Shown: piece by piece, positions 21,945 through 30,630 of the stretch | Position numbering within the stretch: the stretch's first letter is position 1 | Layout of the letters: every line of letters starts with the position of its first letter | Origin: Bacillota bacterium | Lineage (GTDB): Bacteria > Bacillota > Sulfobacillia > Sulfobacillales > Sulfobacillaceae | DNA length: 33,925 bases | Assembly (NCBI GenBank): GCA_021797675.1 | Contig: JAJZZH010000233.1 | Span: 1 to 33,925, forward strand | Direction: 5' to 3' | The notes under the pieces: generated by a model | What the model saw: the letters and a program-made list of their open reading frames with translations, nothing else | What the model was told of the DNA's origin: nothing | Databases searched by the model: none | Program-made: the position numbers and the translations under genes

Positions 21945-23029
21945 GGTGCCATCCCCTGCTCCACCGCGCGTACCAGGGGTCTCAGGGTGAGCGTCCATGC
22001 ATGATCCTGAACAAACGTCTCCCAGGCAGCTTGCGGCCACGAGGGAGGCGTCGCCAATCCTTGCACGATTCCCCTGGCCAAGCCCTGATCATCTTTGGCG
22101 GCTAAAAGTACTGGCGTTGGATCGATGCCTTCCGCACCAAGGGCGGTAGCCACGACGGGCAGATGGTAAAACAGCGCCTCCATGATTTTGGTCTTCATCC
22201 CCGCTCCCACATACACCGGCGCCACCGCCACCGCGGCGCGCTGATACCAGTCGCCCAAGTCGTCAACCTCGCCGATCCACTCGACGCCAGGAACTCCGGT
22301 TGGCAAGGGATTGGGGCCGCGGCCTACGACCCAGAGTCGGGCGGCCGGATTTGCGTGTTGCACGTGGGGCCACACGCGCTTTGTGAAATGGCGGATTCCG
22401 GCCTGATTCGGATAATAGTGCCAATTCCCCACCGCTATCACCTGATTCGGCTCAGGTCGCCGATCGCCTTTTACCGGGGTCCAGTACCCGTTGGGGGCCA
22501 CGATCACGTGCAGGGTGTGATCGGGGTCGATGGCCTCCCGGTCGTGGTCTGATACCACGGTCGTTGCATAGCGGGTGGCAATGTCACGTTCTGCTTGGTG
22601 GGCTCTGCGCGCCTCGATGCGCCAGAGCCCACCGCGTCTTCGGTAATACAGCGCCAGCGAGTCGGTGAGGTCCACCACCACGTGTTCAGGCGGAAGTTGC
22701 GAATCCAGCCAAGCCGTGGTTTTGAGCTGGTAAAAGAGTACGCGATGATGCTTGGCGGCCACTTGGGTTATGGTTTGCCGCAGGGCTGCATCCATTCTCA
22801 GCGCCACCGTCGACGGCAACCGGGGATATTGTGCCAGGCTGCGCACGCGCTTGGTCACGGGCAGGGCCACCGCATCGACGCCCGCGATGGCGGGACGCGT
22901 AGGACCGGGCTGGCCGAGCAGGGTGACCCGGTGGGTCGCGGCGAGCGTGCGCACGATGGCGTCTAGTCGAACGTGATCGCCTTGATGGGCCGGCCAGGGC
23001 CACTGTTCGCTGACTACGAGGACGTTCAT
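21941..23029 (-). CDS. GT4-type glycosyltransferase
   Basis: A 362-aa GT-B glycosyltransferase. It starts MNVLVVSEQWPWPAHQGDHVRL, the first Rossmann strand and loop of the family. The donor half has VIAVGNWHYYPNQAGIRHF, LWVVGRGPNPLP, AAVAVAPVYVGAGMKTKIMEALFYHLPVVAT and ILLAAKDDQGLARGI. In the motif region the first Glu of EX7E is replaced by G/A-rich VGAGMKTKIME, a form common in a WcaI-like subset, so activity is not in doubt for that reason alone. ATG 23029 overlaps the upstream stop by 4 bases (23026-23029). It lies in the middle of a run of coupled GT genes after the ABC exporter, and is expected to add one sugar to the lipid-linked glycan on the cytoplasmic face. Confidence 0.88.
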   Translation of the reverse strand: MNVLVVSEQWPWPAHQGDHVRLDAIVRTLAATHRVTLLGQPGPTRPAIAGVDAVALPVTKRVRSLAQYPRLPSTVALRMDAALRQTITQVAAKHHRVLFYQLKTTAWLDSQLPPEHVVVDLTDSLALYYRRRGGLWRIEARRAHQAERDIATRYATTVVSDHDREAIDPDHTLHVIVAPNGYWTPVKGDRRPEPNQVIAVGNWHYYPNQAGIRHFTKRVWPHVQHANPAARLWVVGRGPNPLPTGVPGVEWIGEVDDLGDWYQRAAVAVAPVYVGAGMKTKIMEALFYHLPVVATALGAEGIDPTPVLLAAKDDQGLARGIVQGLATPPSWPQAAWETFVQDHAWTLTLRPLVRAVEQGMAP

Positions 23030-24162
23030 GAGCGGAACCATGCACGCTTGCGCACGGGTTGAGCCAGCACCCAGGCGTATCCCTGGTCCGTGCCCTCCGC
23101 CGTGCGGCTCCAGGAGAATGCCGCGGCCCGCTTCCCCCCGTTTTCGATGCAGTCCATTCGAAATTCCGCATCGGATGCCAGGCGGTCGATGGCCAGGGCC
23201 GCGGCGACGTCGTCATGCGGATCAACCAAAATCGCCGCATCGCCCGCCACCTCGGGAATCGCCGTGCGATTGCTGGCAATCACGGGACACCCTAGCGCCA
23301 TCGCCTCCAGGACCGGCAGGCCAAATCCTTCGTACAAGCTGAGATAGATGAGCCCCAAGGCCCTTCGGTAGCAGTCTACCAGGTCGCCGTCGGCGACCAT
23401 GGAGGACAGCTTTACGACCCCCTCCATTCCCAGCGAACGCACCATTTGCCTTGCCTGGGGCATTGCTGCCGGCTCCAAGCCCACCACGTAAAGCTGCACA
23501 TTGGAGACCGTCCGACGAGCAAACGCGGCCAGCACCCCCGCAAGATTCTTCCGGGGGTCCAGGGCGCCAAGGGCAAGGAAATACGGTTCCTTGGCGTAAT
23601 ACGGCGAATTTCCGGCGGTCTTGGCGGCGAGACGGGTTACGCGCACGCGATCGGCGTCGACACCCAGTGTCTCCATCATATCTTGCCGTGCATGCTCAGA
23701 GACGGTAAAAATTAGGGCGCTGGTTCGAATCAAGCGCTGCAACGCATTCATCCGGTAAAAACGGCTCACGTGATGACGCCAGGGAATCTCCGCAGGAAAG
23801 TCCCGTCCGCGATGCCACTCGATGACATCATGCACCGTGAGCACCATCGCCCCCGACCAGCTCAGAGGGCCAATATTCGCCGTGCCGTGAATCACCGTCG
23901 CCCCATCGGCTCGGGCCGCCCGCGGCCACGCCACCTGCTCCCAGACCGCAAAGGGCCGCGCTGCCAGCAAGCGCACGGGATACGCCGAACGAAACTCGCG
24001 AACCACCTCGGGATCGGCGCAAGCGTCGCCGTAAAGGACGACGTCATAGCCTCGAGGAATATCCGCCAGGGCTTGAAACACCCGGTAGACGTACTCCCCG
24101 ATGCCCCGGCGGGGCGAGCGGAGTCCGTAGCGCGCGTCGACGGCCACCACCGGCCGGCTCAC
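23026..24162 (-). CDS. GT4 glycosyltransferase (mannosyltransferase-like)
   Basis: A 378-aa GT-B enzyme. It begins VSRPVVAVDARYGLRSPRRGIGEYVY, a family-4 start with the glycine-rich loop. It continues with VIHGTANIGPL, LTVHDVIEWH, FTVSEHARQDMM, FLALGALDPRKNLAGVLAAF and the intact motif LSLYEGFGLPVLEAMALGCPVIAS, then IPEVAGDAAILVDPHD. The closest general resemblance is to alpha-mannosyltransferases of O-antigen and capsule loci. The start is GTG 24162, overlapping the ABC ATPase stop as GTGA (24159-24162), with GAGAGG just upstream; a GTG or ATG farther upstream would overlap more. It is the gene directly after the exporter. Donor sugar is not certain. Confidence 0.9.
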   Translation of the reverse strand: MSRPVVAVDARYGLRSPRRGIGEYVYRVFQALADIPRGYDVVLYGDACADPEVVREFRSAYPVRLLAARPFAVWEQVAWPRAARADGATVIHGTANIGPLSWSGAMVLTVHDVIEWHRGRDFPAEIPWRHHVSRFYRMNALQRLIRTSALIFTVSEHARQDMMETLGVDADRVRVTRLAAKTAGNSPYYAKEPYFLALGALDPRKNLAGVLAAFARRTVSNVQLYVVGLEPAAMPQARQMVRSLGMEGVVKLSSMVADGDLVDCYRRALGLIYLSLYEGFGLPVLEAMALGCPVIASNRTAIPEVAGDAAILVDPHDDVAAALAIDRLASDAEFRMDCIENGGKRAAAFSWSRTAEGTDQGYAWVLAQPVRKRAWFRS

Positions 24163-25367
24163 GGAGCCTCTCGATCCCACGTATGGGGAAGCGCCAAGAG
24201 CCCCACCGTGTGCCCGAGCGCCTGAATCTGAAACGCGGCCAGGGGCTGCCAGAGCTGAAGCCGCCGCCCTTCCCCATTCAGCAACGCACCGTCGATCTCA
24301 TAGCGGCCGCTGGCCAGCCATAACTCGGGAATCGTGAGCCGAATCGTTTGCCTGCCAGGCGAAAACGTCAACGGGCTCCCGTCGCGCAGACTCGACACGC
24401 CTAAGATCTCCAGGCCGTCCGGCCGACGAATCGTGATCTCTACGTGACCCGTCCACGCCATCGCCGAGGCGTTGTTCCAGCGCGTGGCGATGGTAATCCG
24501 CGATCCGGAGGCGACCCGTTCCCGGGAAGTGCCGTCTTCCGTAATCCCCGCCTCGAGCAATTCCACCGGGGCCGCGTCGCTGCCGGCCAATTTTACCTCG
24601 CCGTCTTCGCCGGCCAGCCCAGCCTGACCGAGCAGGCTCTCGCGGTAGGCCAGCACCACGTCCCGGGGCGCTCCCTGTGCGCGCATCACCCCTTTGTCGA
24701 TCCAGATGGCGCGGTCCATCAGGCGCTCGATGCTGTCCAAGCTGTGCGATACAAGGAGAATGCTGACGCCTTCGCGTTTCATGCGGAAAATGCGGTCCAT
24801 GCATTTTTGCTGAAACGCCTCGTCGCCCACGGCGAGCACCTCGTCGACGATGAGGATCTCGGGGTCGACGGCGGTGGCCACGGAAAATCCCAGGCGCGCG
24901 TTCATCCCCGACGAATAGTACTTGACCGGTGTATCCATGAAATCGGGGATCTCCGCAAAGTCGATGATGGAATCCATCTTGGCTTCAATCTCACGCCGCC
25001 GAACGCCTAAAATCGAGGCGTTGAGAATCACGTTCTCGCGCCCGGTGAAATCGGGATGAAAGCCCGCGCCAAGCTCAATCAGCGCGGAAACCCGACCGGA
25101 GACGTCAATCGCTCCCTGGGTGGGGAGCATGGTCCGGCTCAGAATCTTGAGCAAGGTGCTCTTGCCGGAGCCGTTTTGGCCGATGATGCCGAAACTGAGC
25201 CCCTGATCCATCACCAAGTTGATATCCCGCAGCGCCCAAAACGGCCGCACTTCCGTGCGGGGCCGGCGCCGGGGAACCATTTGCCAAAGCAGATTGCCCA
25301 CGCTGTCAGGGCGGTCGTGGCGGAGTTGAAATTGTTTCCAGACGTGCTCGACGAGGACGTGGGCCAC
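24159..25367 (-). CDS. Polysaccharide ABC exporter ATPase with Wzt-type C-terminal domain (TagH/Wzt-like)
   Basis: A 402-aa ATPase that powers export of a lipid-linked polysaccharide. It has Walker A GQNGSGKST (63-71), a TagH-like GRVSALIELGAGFHPDFTGREN, signature YSSGM (151-155), Walker B ILIVDE (171-176), the D-loop VLAVGDEAF and the H-loop His208. Residues ~265-395 form a beta-rich Wzt_C-type carbohydrate-binding domain (ITIATRWNN, VEITIRRPDG, YEIDGALLN), which in O-antigen systems recognises the completed chain. The start is GTG 25367, with GAGGTGAT eight bases upstream and only two bases after the permease stop, so the pair is surely co-expressed. The Wzt_C domain suggests the exported chain carries a terminal recognition mark; the FkbM methyltransferase is a candidate source. 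Confidence 0.94.
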   Translation of the reverse strand: MAHVLVEHVWKQFQLRHDRPDSVGNLLWQMVPRRRPRTEVRPFWALRDINLVMDQGLSFGIIGQNGSGKSTLLKILSRTMLPTQGAIDVSGRVSALIELGAGFHPDFTGRENVILNASILGVRRREIEAKMDSIIDFAEIPDFMDTPVKYYSSGMNARLGFSVATAVDPEILIVDEVLAVGDEAFQQKCMDRIFRMKREGVSILLVSHSLDSIERLMDRAIWIDKGVMRAQGAPRDVVLAYRESLLGQAGLAGEDGEVKLAGSDAAPVELLEAGITEDGTSRERVASGSRITIATRWNNASAMAWTGHVEITIRRPDGLEILGVSSLRDGSPLTFSPGRQTIRLTIPELWLASGRYEIDGALLNGEGRRLQLWQPLAAFQIQALGHTVGLLALPHTWDREAP

Positions 25368-25369
25368 GG

Positions 25370-26206
25370 CTACATCACCTCGGAAAAGAGCGGCTCCACG
25401 CGTTTAAAGAGCGTGAGCCCTCCGACAAAGACGAGCCCGGCCCACATGGCCGCCGTCCACAAGAAGATGGGCTCGGTAAGATATCCCGTGTAAATGAGGT
25501 CTCGCTCGGCCTGTAAAATGCCCCCCATGGGATTCATCAGCACGATGTCCTGAATCAACGGCTTGGCAGTCGCAATCGAATACATGACGGGCGCAAAATA
25601 CATCCACACCAAGATCAACAGCCCAATCAGCTGATTCATGTCCCGGTAGAGCACGTTGAGCGCGGCCAACATATACGCGATGCCGAAGGTGAAGACGAGC
25701 TGCAGGCCCAACAGGGGAAGCACCCAAAGCGCCGTCCAGTGCACGGGCACGTGATAGATGAGGATGAAAATGATCAGAATCACCAGCGAAAACAGGAAGT
25801 CAATCGTCCGCGCCAGCACCGACGCGGTCGGCAGAACGACGCGCGGAAAATAGAGCTTGGCCAGCAGAGCCGCGTTGCCGCTGATGCTGACCGTGGCCGA
25901 CATCAGGCTGTTGGCGAAAAAGTTCCAAAACGTGATCCCGGTCAGCAAGAAGACGGGATACGGAATGGGTTTAGACGAGGCGTGAAAGATCACGCCGAAC
26001 ACAAAGCCATAAATCGCGGCAATCACCAAGGGATTGATGAGCGCCCAATAGAGGCCGAGCAACGACCGCTTGTACCGCGTTTCCACGTCGCGCACCGCAA
26101 GATTGCGCATGAGTTCCAGCCAGCGGGCGAGATCGCGGGCACGGTGCAGGACGCGCCCCGCCCTTGGCTGCTTTGGCACCGCCGGATCCATCTTCAGCGC
26201 GTTCAT
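25370..26206 (-). CDS. Polysaccharide ABC exporter permease (TagG/Wzm-like, ABC-2 family)
   Basis: A 278-aa membrane subunit with about six helices. The amphipathic N-terminus LMRNLAVRDVETRYKRSLLGLYWALINPLVIAAIYGFVFGVIF is a hallmark of ABC-2 polysaccharide exporters (the R-D-x-x-x-R-Y-K-x-S-x-L-G motif). Further helices are at VFLLTGITFWNFFANSL, DFLFSLVILIIFILIY and LGLQLVFTFGIAYMLAAL. The C-terminus has the usual Y-x-x-P-V-M-Y segment and a membrane-close PMGGI. ATG 26206 overlaps the DUF2079 gene stop as ATGA and has AAGGGGGTGACGCC upstream; the open frame upstream to 26536 is not protein-like. With the following ATPase it moves the lipid-linked glycan across the cytoplasmic membrane. Confidence 0.94.
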   Translation of the reverse strand: MNALKMDPAVPKQPRAGRVLHRARDLARWLELMRNLAVRDVETRYKRSLLGLYWALINPLVIAAIYGFVFGVIFHASSKPIPYPVFLLTGITFWNFFANSLMSATVSISGNAALLAKLYFPRVVLPTASVLARTIDFLFSLVILIIFILIYHVPVHWTALWVLPLLGLQLVFTFGIAYMLAALNVLYRDMNQLIGLLILVWMYFAPVMYSIATAKPLIQDIVLMNPMGGILQAERDLIYTGYLTEPIFLWTAAMWAGLVFVGGLTLFKRVEPLFSEVM

Positions 26207-27711
26207 GGCGTCACCCCCTTGGTTACCGCAGCCGGATGCACGATGGCAAAGGCGCTCACGCCACCCTTTTGATAGAGGACTTTTTGGGTCCGACCCAGGC
26301 GGTGAATCCAGGCGGTGAGCAGTGCCGGCGGCGTGTTGTCGGTGGTATAGGCGGTATCCGTCACCACCACCGTGCCCCGTTTGAGCGGAATCGTGCCCAA
26401 CTGATTGGTGTCGTAGAGCGCGGCCCGGTTGGCAAGGTGCGGCATGATAAAGTTTTGCGCAACCACCGGCCGATGGGCGGGGACGCGTGCGGCGGCGGCG
26501 GCCAACGCCGCCGCATTCGGCGGCGCGCTCCGCCACGTCGTCTCGTGCAGGTGCAAAAGCGTCACCAGCAAAAAGACCGCCGGGATCAAGCCGCGCCAGC
26601 GCATCTTCCAGCTGGGCCGCCAGGTGACGCGCCGGGCAAGGAAGAGCGCGGTCAGCAAGAGTCCCGGAACCATGGCCAGGCTGTACTGGTCAAAGGGCGA
26701 CGTCAGACCGGGGTTTCCGCTGAGCCCATTGTACTCCGCGACCAAGAGCGGTCCCGCGAGCCAGCTGAGATCGCGCAAGCGTCCCCTGAAGAGCCAAAAG
26801 GCACCGACCGGCCCGCCTACCCAGACCAGGTATTCCCAGGGCCTTAGCGCCTCCAGCCAGCCGAGCAGCCGCCACGGTTGGCCGGAGAGGGTCTTCAGCG
26901 CGGCCTGCGGGGTGGCGCCAAAGGCCCGATAATAGGGAAGCCAATAGCTTTGATGCGTCCAATGGGGAATGATCCATTCCGTGCTCACCATGAGCCATGC
27001 CGCCGCGGCCAAGGCCGCCAAGAGGCCGGCCGCGATGAGGTCCCGCCGGCCCGGGCTTACTGCCAAGGCGATGCCGAGGCCCACCACGGCCAGCGCCATC
27101 GCCGCCACGTCCCCGCTGATGAGCGCTCCCGCCAGCGCCAGCGCATAGGCCCCCCATCGCCGGCAGAGCGCAAAGTGGACCGCCGCAAAGAGTAGCGGTA
27201 TCCCGAGGACCACCGGATGAAAGTCGTCGAGATTGGCCGCCCACAAAATGGGATTGGCCAAATAGACGAGGCCCAGGACGTGGCGCGTTCGCGCGGGCAT
27301 TTCGAGATCGGCGCCAATGCGGTCTATGAAATAGTAGCCCATGCCAAGGCTAAACGCCTGCAGCACCAACAGAAAACCCACGCCGCCCAGGTGATACAGC
27401 GGCGCCAGCGCCCACAGGATAAACCCTCCTGACTGGGCGACTATCGGCAGACCGGTGACGCTCGAGGGAGCCAAGAGGCCATGATGCCAGATCGCCCACA
27501 GCCCCTGGCCATAAAGCCCCAGATCCCATCCGGTGGCGAGCCAGGTCTGATAGCGCAAGGCGGACAGCGAGGCGAGCACGGCCGTATAGAGCAGCACCCA
27601 CACCCAGCGACTCAGCAGGTCGGTGCGCACCAAGGAGCCTAGTTCGGCCGACGGCAATACCCGTGGTTGAGCCGCCGGGTGACCTTCTCGCGCAGGCAAA
27701 TGCTCGGCCAT
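26203..27711 (-). CDS. DUF2079-family polytopic membrane protein
   Basis: A 502-aa protein with about ten membrane segments. The first loop holds TGWDLGLYGQGLWAIWHHG, the family hallmark (an Asp after Trp, then a G-L-Y-x-Q-x-L-W stretch), followed by ALAPLYHLGGVGFLLVLQAF and ANLDDFHPVVLGIPLLFAA. These belong to DUF2079, a group related in fold to GT-C enzymes. The C-terminal ~100 residues are soluble (VVAQNFIMPHLANRAALYDTN, VVVTDTAY). ATG 27711 lies one base after the stop of the ligase-like gene; the ribosome-binding region (GGGGAAT) is weak, suggesting coupling to it. Its role is unknown; a membrane glycosyltransferase acting on the exported glycan is possible. Confidence 0.82.
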   Translation of the reverse strand: MAEHLPAREGHPAAQPRVLPSAELGSLVRTDLLSRWVWVLLYTAVLASLSALRYQTWLATGWDLGLYGQGLWAIWHHGLLAPSSVTGLPIVAQSGGFILWALAPLYHLGGVGFLLVLQAFSLGMGYYFIDRIGADLEMPARTRHVLGLVYLANPILWAANLDDFHPVVLGIPLLFAAVHFALCRRWGAYALALAGALISGDVAAMALAVVGLGIALAVSPGRRDLIAAGLLAALAAAAWLMVSTEWIIPHWTHQSYWLPYYRAFGATPQAALKTLSGQPWRLLGWLEALRPWEYLVWVGGPVGAFWLFRGRLRDLSWLAGPLLVAEYNGLSGNPGLTSPFDQYSLAMVPGLLLTALFLARRVTWRPSWKMRWRGLIPAVFLLVTLLHLHETTWRSAPPNAAALAAAAARVPAHRPVVAQNFIMPHLANRAALYDTNQLGTIPLKRGTVVVTDTAYTTDNTPPALLTAWIHRLGRTQKVLYQKGGVSAFAIVHPAAVTKGVTP

Positions 27712-27712
27712 G

Positions 27713-30319
27713 TTACTTAACCATTCCCCACTTCACCAGATTCTGCGCCACCGTGCCCAAGATGCCGGTTTTCGGCCACAATGTGGGCTTGCCGGTGAGA
27801 GCAATAATCTCTATCCACTCGTGTCCGGTCGTGGTCAGCGAAGACGGTGTCACGTTGGCAAACAGTGCCGCCGCCGCTTTGCGATGTCCCTGCATCAGGG
27901 CGTTGAGCCCTTGGGCCAGCTGGCCGGCGCCGGTCGGCGCCGGCAGTTGCAGCGACGCGATCATCCCGGTCGGAATGCTCGCCTGCGCCTTGGCATAGCT
28001 GGCGAACGCGCGGTGGAGATCGCGGGCCGACAGCTGCGCCACACTCCGGCTGCCCTGGCTGAGCCCGGCCACCGCCACGTTGTAGAGCCCTCCCCACGCA
28101 ATATTCAAACTCGCCGTGCGCATCGGCGCCGTCCGAATGGCCTGCATGAATTGGCTCAGCGCTGCCGGGTATTGCTTGGCCTGGACCAGATACCCGCCGT
28201 ACGCCGCATGCACCGCCGCCGAAGTGGGCATGAGCGCCACCGCCCGTTGATACGCTTGGTTGGCCATGGGAAAATCGATGCCGCTCTTAGGCTGGGTGGA
28301 AAGCGCCGCCAGCAGTTCCGCCTTGAGCTGCTGCGCGCTGCCCAGATTGGGTTGATCCCTCAAGGCTACCTGCACGGTCTTGAGAATACTGCGGTAGGGC
28401 TGATGGCGGGTTACCTGTTTGCTTGCCGCCTCGACGTAGCCCTGGGCCTGAGCCAAATTCAACGTGAATAGCGCTAACCCGCACGATATGCCGGCGGCCG
28501 TCCACACCGGCCAGACCGGTTTGGGTGCAACCGGCGTAGGTTGCACTGGCCGCGTCGCCACGCCGACGAGCGCGCTCCAGGCGGCGGCGACCAAAAGCTC
28601 ATCCCAGAAAAACGAGAGGTCCCAGTCCACCAGACTGTGGCCGAGGAGCGCCATTGTCAACGCGGCGAGACTCGCCGCCACCCAGCGCTCCGTGGCGGGC
28701 AACTTGCGCGCGCGCCAAATCGCGTACCCGGCGCCCGCCAGCAAAGCCGCATAGCCGAGGCCGGCCAACGCCCCGCCGTCGATCCACCACTGCACCCACC
28801 CGTCGTGCACTTCGCGCGACGTATAGGGCAGGCTCTGAAAGGACCGGTAGGCGCCCGCCCATCCGCCGGCGCCGTAGCCCACGAGGGGATTGGCCGCCGC
28901 CATCGTCATGCCGTTGGCGACGAAGACGCCCCGCTGCCAGACGGCGAGCTGGCGTCCGCTGACCTCGATGATCCGGCTGTAGATGGACTGGGGCATGACG
29001 TGCACAAACCAGGGCAGGAGGTTGACGGCACCCCCACGGCGTGCTGTCATGGTCAATTTCTCCACCGCGACCGGTGCCTTGGTGGGGGTGACGGTTACCG
29101 CCAAGGCCTGATTGCCCCGACCGAGGGGCGGAATCCGAACGCTCAGCGAGGATTGCACCGATTTTTGCACCAGCGTCGTGGGCTGGTCGAAGCGCGAGTT
29201 GGCCACCAGGGTCAGCGTCGCCGGACCGCTGGTGGTCACGTGGAGCCGACCGCCGATCAGGGGATGCGTAGTGGAAATGGCATACGGTTTTGCCGTCGAG
29301 GCGATCACCGGCTCTTTGCTCTTGTGATGTACATAGACCCCCAATGCGGCCGCCAACGCCAACGCCCCCAAAACGGCGAGTGCCATGGTCTGCTGCAGAT
29401 TCAGGGCGAGTTTACGCCACAGCCAGTCCCCGCCCTGCCACACGGCGACGGCGGCCGCGACCATCGCGAGAAAGAGCAGCGGGCCGAAATGGCTGGTGGT
29501 CAGCGCATCCCGCCAGACGAAGGTGAGCAGCACGCCGCCAACGCCCGCCCCGATGAACTCGGCCGCGATCGTGGTCCAGAGCCCCCGCCGCAACACCACG
29601 ATGAGGCCGGCAATGAGGGCAAAGGGCATCACCAAATCCGCTCCGCGGGAAAGTGACAGGAGCAGTCCCGCCCCGTTGATCATCGCCGCCCCGCGCTTCA
29701 CCCAGAGTTCCCAGCGGCTCTCGACCCGGAGCAGCCCCAGCGCCAGATATCCGGCGCCAAAGACGGCGCCCGCGGTGTCGGGATACTGAAACACCGTGGC
29801 CCATCGATTGGGCGGAAAGATCACGCCGGGAATCGTCAGCCAATGGGCGGTGGTCAACGGGATGGCAAACGCCAAGAGCGCTATCAAGTAACCGGTCATG
29901 GCGACGAATCGCCGGGTGTAGACGATGTCCTTGGCCATCACCAACGCCGCCCCCGCCATCGCGACCAGCGTCCAGTGCAAGAACACGCCCTGTTCGGCGG
30001 TGCCGATATCGACGGCGCGGGTGAGCGCCAGCGTATACCCTAGCGCCGCCGCCGCCCAAGGAATCAACGCATACCAGTGCCGGCGGTCCACCCAGCCGGT
30101 CAGAAAGCCGAGCCCGATCAGCACCAGGCCCGCCGTCAAAAGTGCTGCATAATTAAAAAAGAGGCCTTTCCCCCACGCGGAAATGGCTAACGTCAACCAG
30201 ACCGCCGCCCCGGCGTAAGCCGAAGCCCAAACCGCCAGAAAGCCGCGCGATGCGGGAGCGGGACGGTATCCCGCCGTCTTGCGTGCCCTGCCCGAAGATC
30301 CCATGTTGGCCACCAGCAA
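27713..30319 (-). CDS. O-antigen-ligase/polymerase-like membrane protein with TPR-like tail
   Basis: A ~868-aa protein with 10-12 membrane helices from ~27 to ~630. A soluble beta-rich insert lies at ~335-445 (RLHVTTSGPATLTLVANS, LAVTVTPTKAP). The catalytic-type loop is VHDGWVQWWIDGGALAGL, matching the HN-x-x-L-Q-x-x-x-E-x-G-x-x-G motif of WaaL and Wzy proteins with His kept and Asp in place of Asn. The C-terminal ~240 residues are extracytoplasmic and contain TPR-like helix pairs (ANQAYQRAVALMPTSAAVH, AKQYPAALSQFMQAIRTAP). TTG 30319 is chosen because AGGAGG lies five bases upstream; GTG 30313 and ATG 30304 are alternatives (ATG is 20 bases away). Likely job: polymerising or attaching the glycan outside the membrane. 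It is first in the glycan operon. Confidence 0.83.
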   Translation of the reverse strand: MLVANMGSSGRARKTAGYRPAPASRGFLAVWASAYAGAAVWLTLAISAWGKGLFFNYAALLTAGLVLIGLGFLTGWVDRRHWYALIPWAAAALGYTLALTRAVDIGTAEQGVFLHWTLVAMAGAALVMAKDIVYTRRFVAMTGYLIALLAFAIPLTTAHWLTIPGVIFPPNRWATVFQYPDTAGAVFGAGYLALGLLRVESRWELWVKRGAAMINGAGLLLSLSRGADLVMPFALIAGLIVVLRRGLWTTIAAEFIGAGVGGVLLTFVWRDALTTSHFGPLLFLAMVAAAVAVWQGGDWLWRKLALNLQQTMALAVLGALALAAALGVYVHHKSKEPVIASTAKPYAISTTHPLIGGRLHVTTSGPATLTLVANSRFDQPTTLVQKSVQSSLSVRIPPLGRGNQALAVTVTPTKAPVAVEKLTMTARRGGAVNLLPWFVHVMPQSIYSRIIEVSGRQLAVWQRGVFVANGMTMAAANPLVGYGAGGWAGAYRSFQSLPYTSREVHDGWVQWWIDGGALAGLGYAALLAGAGYAIWRARKLPATERWVAASLAALTMALLGHSLVDWDLSFFWDELLVAAAWSALVGVATRPVQPTPVAPKPVWPVWTAAGISCGLALFTLNLAQAQGYVEAASKQVTRHQPYRSILKTVQVALRDQPNLGSAQQLKAELLAALSTQPKSGIDFPMANQAYQRAVALMPTSAAVHAAYGGYLVQAKQYPAALSQFMQAIRTAPMRTASLNIAWGGLYNVAVAGLSQGSRSVAQLSARDLHRAFASYAKAQASIPTGMIASLQLPAPTGAGQLAQGLNALMQGHRKAAAALFANVTPSSLTTTGHEWIEIIALTGKPTLWPKTGILGTVAQNLVKWGMVK

Positions 30320-30630
30320 ACGCTCCTCCTCTTCCGGGTTATGGGTCCTCGAATTCCGATGTGCCAAGGCGCCACGCGCGCGCCGGTCCAAACCAACCGT
30401 TGGCGCAGTTCGACGCGTTCAAATTTCGACATCGCCCCCAAACCTTGCTTCCCCGGCCGTGAATCAATGGATCCTTGCTACCCCCAAATAATACACAAAT
30501 CGCGTTGCTATAACATTCTCCACAAAAAGGCTGAGTCCTCCCTGAAACCGCGAATTCTCCCATCCTCCAGGCAGGGAATTCCAGTCCCTATCGCGAATAG
30601 CCATTGCAATGGGTTAGGGAGTGAACGACC
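30320..30630. promoter_or_regulatory. Divergent promoter region between the glycan operon and the sugar-transferase gene
   Basis: This 311-base gap separates the divergent 5' ends of the ligase-like gene (-) and the initiating sugar transferase (+), so promoters for both should lie here. Around 30470-30530 it is AT-richer than its surroundings. On the minus strand TATTAT (complement of 30488-30493) could be a -10, but only a poor -35 (ATGTTA) is 17 bases away. On the plus strand TATAAC near 30510 could be a -10 without a good -35. GGGAGTGA before 30631 is the transferase ribosome-binding site. No operator repeat was recognised. Confidence 0.45.

Noticed and set aside
20898-22040. Possible truncation of the GT4 enzyme at the composition boundary
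   Set aside because: The C-terminus (MVRCTLGIYW) ends about where the family normally finishes, so damage is not supported.
25370-26536. Longer start for the exporter permease at 26536
   Set aside because: The extra ~110 residues are Arg/Gly/Pro-rich, read through the overlapping DUF2079 gene and have no ribosome-binding site; ATG 26206 has one and a 4-base overlap.
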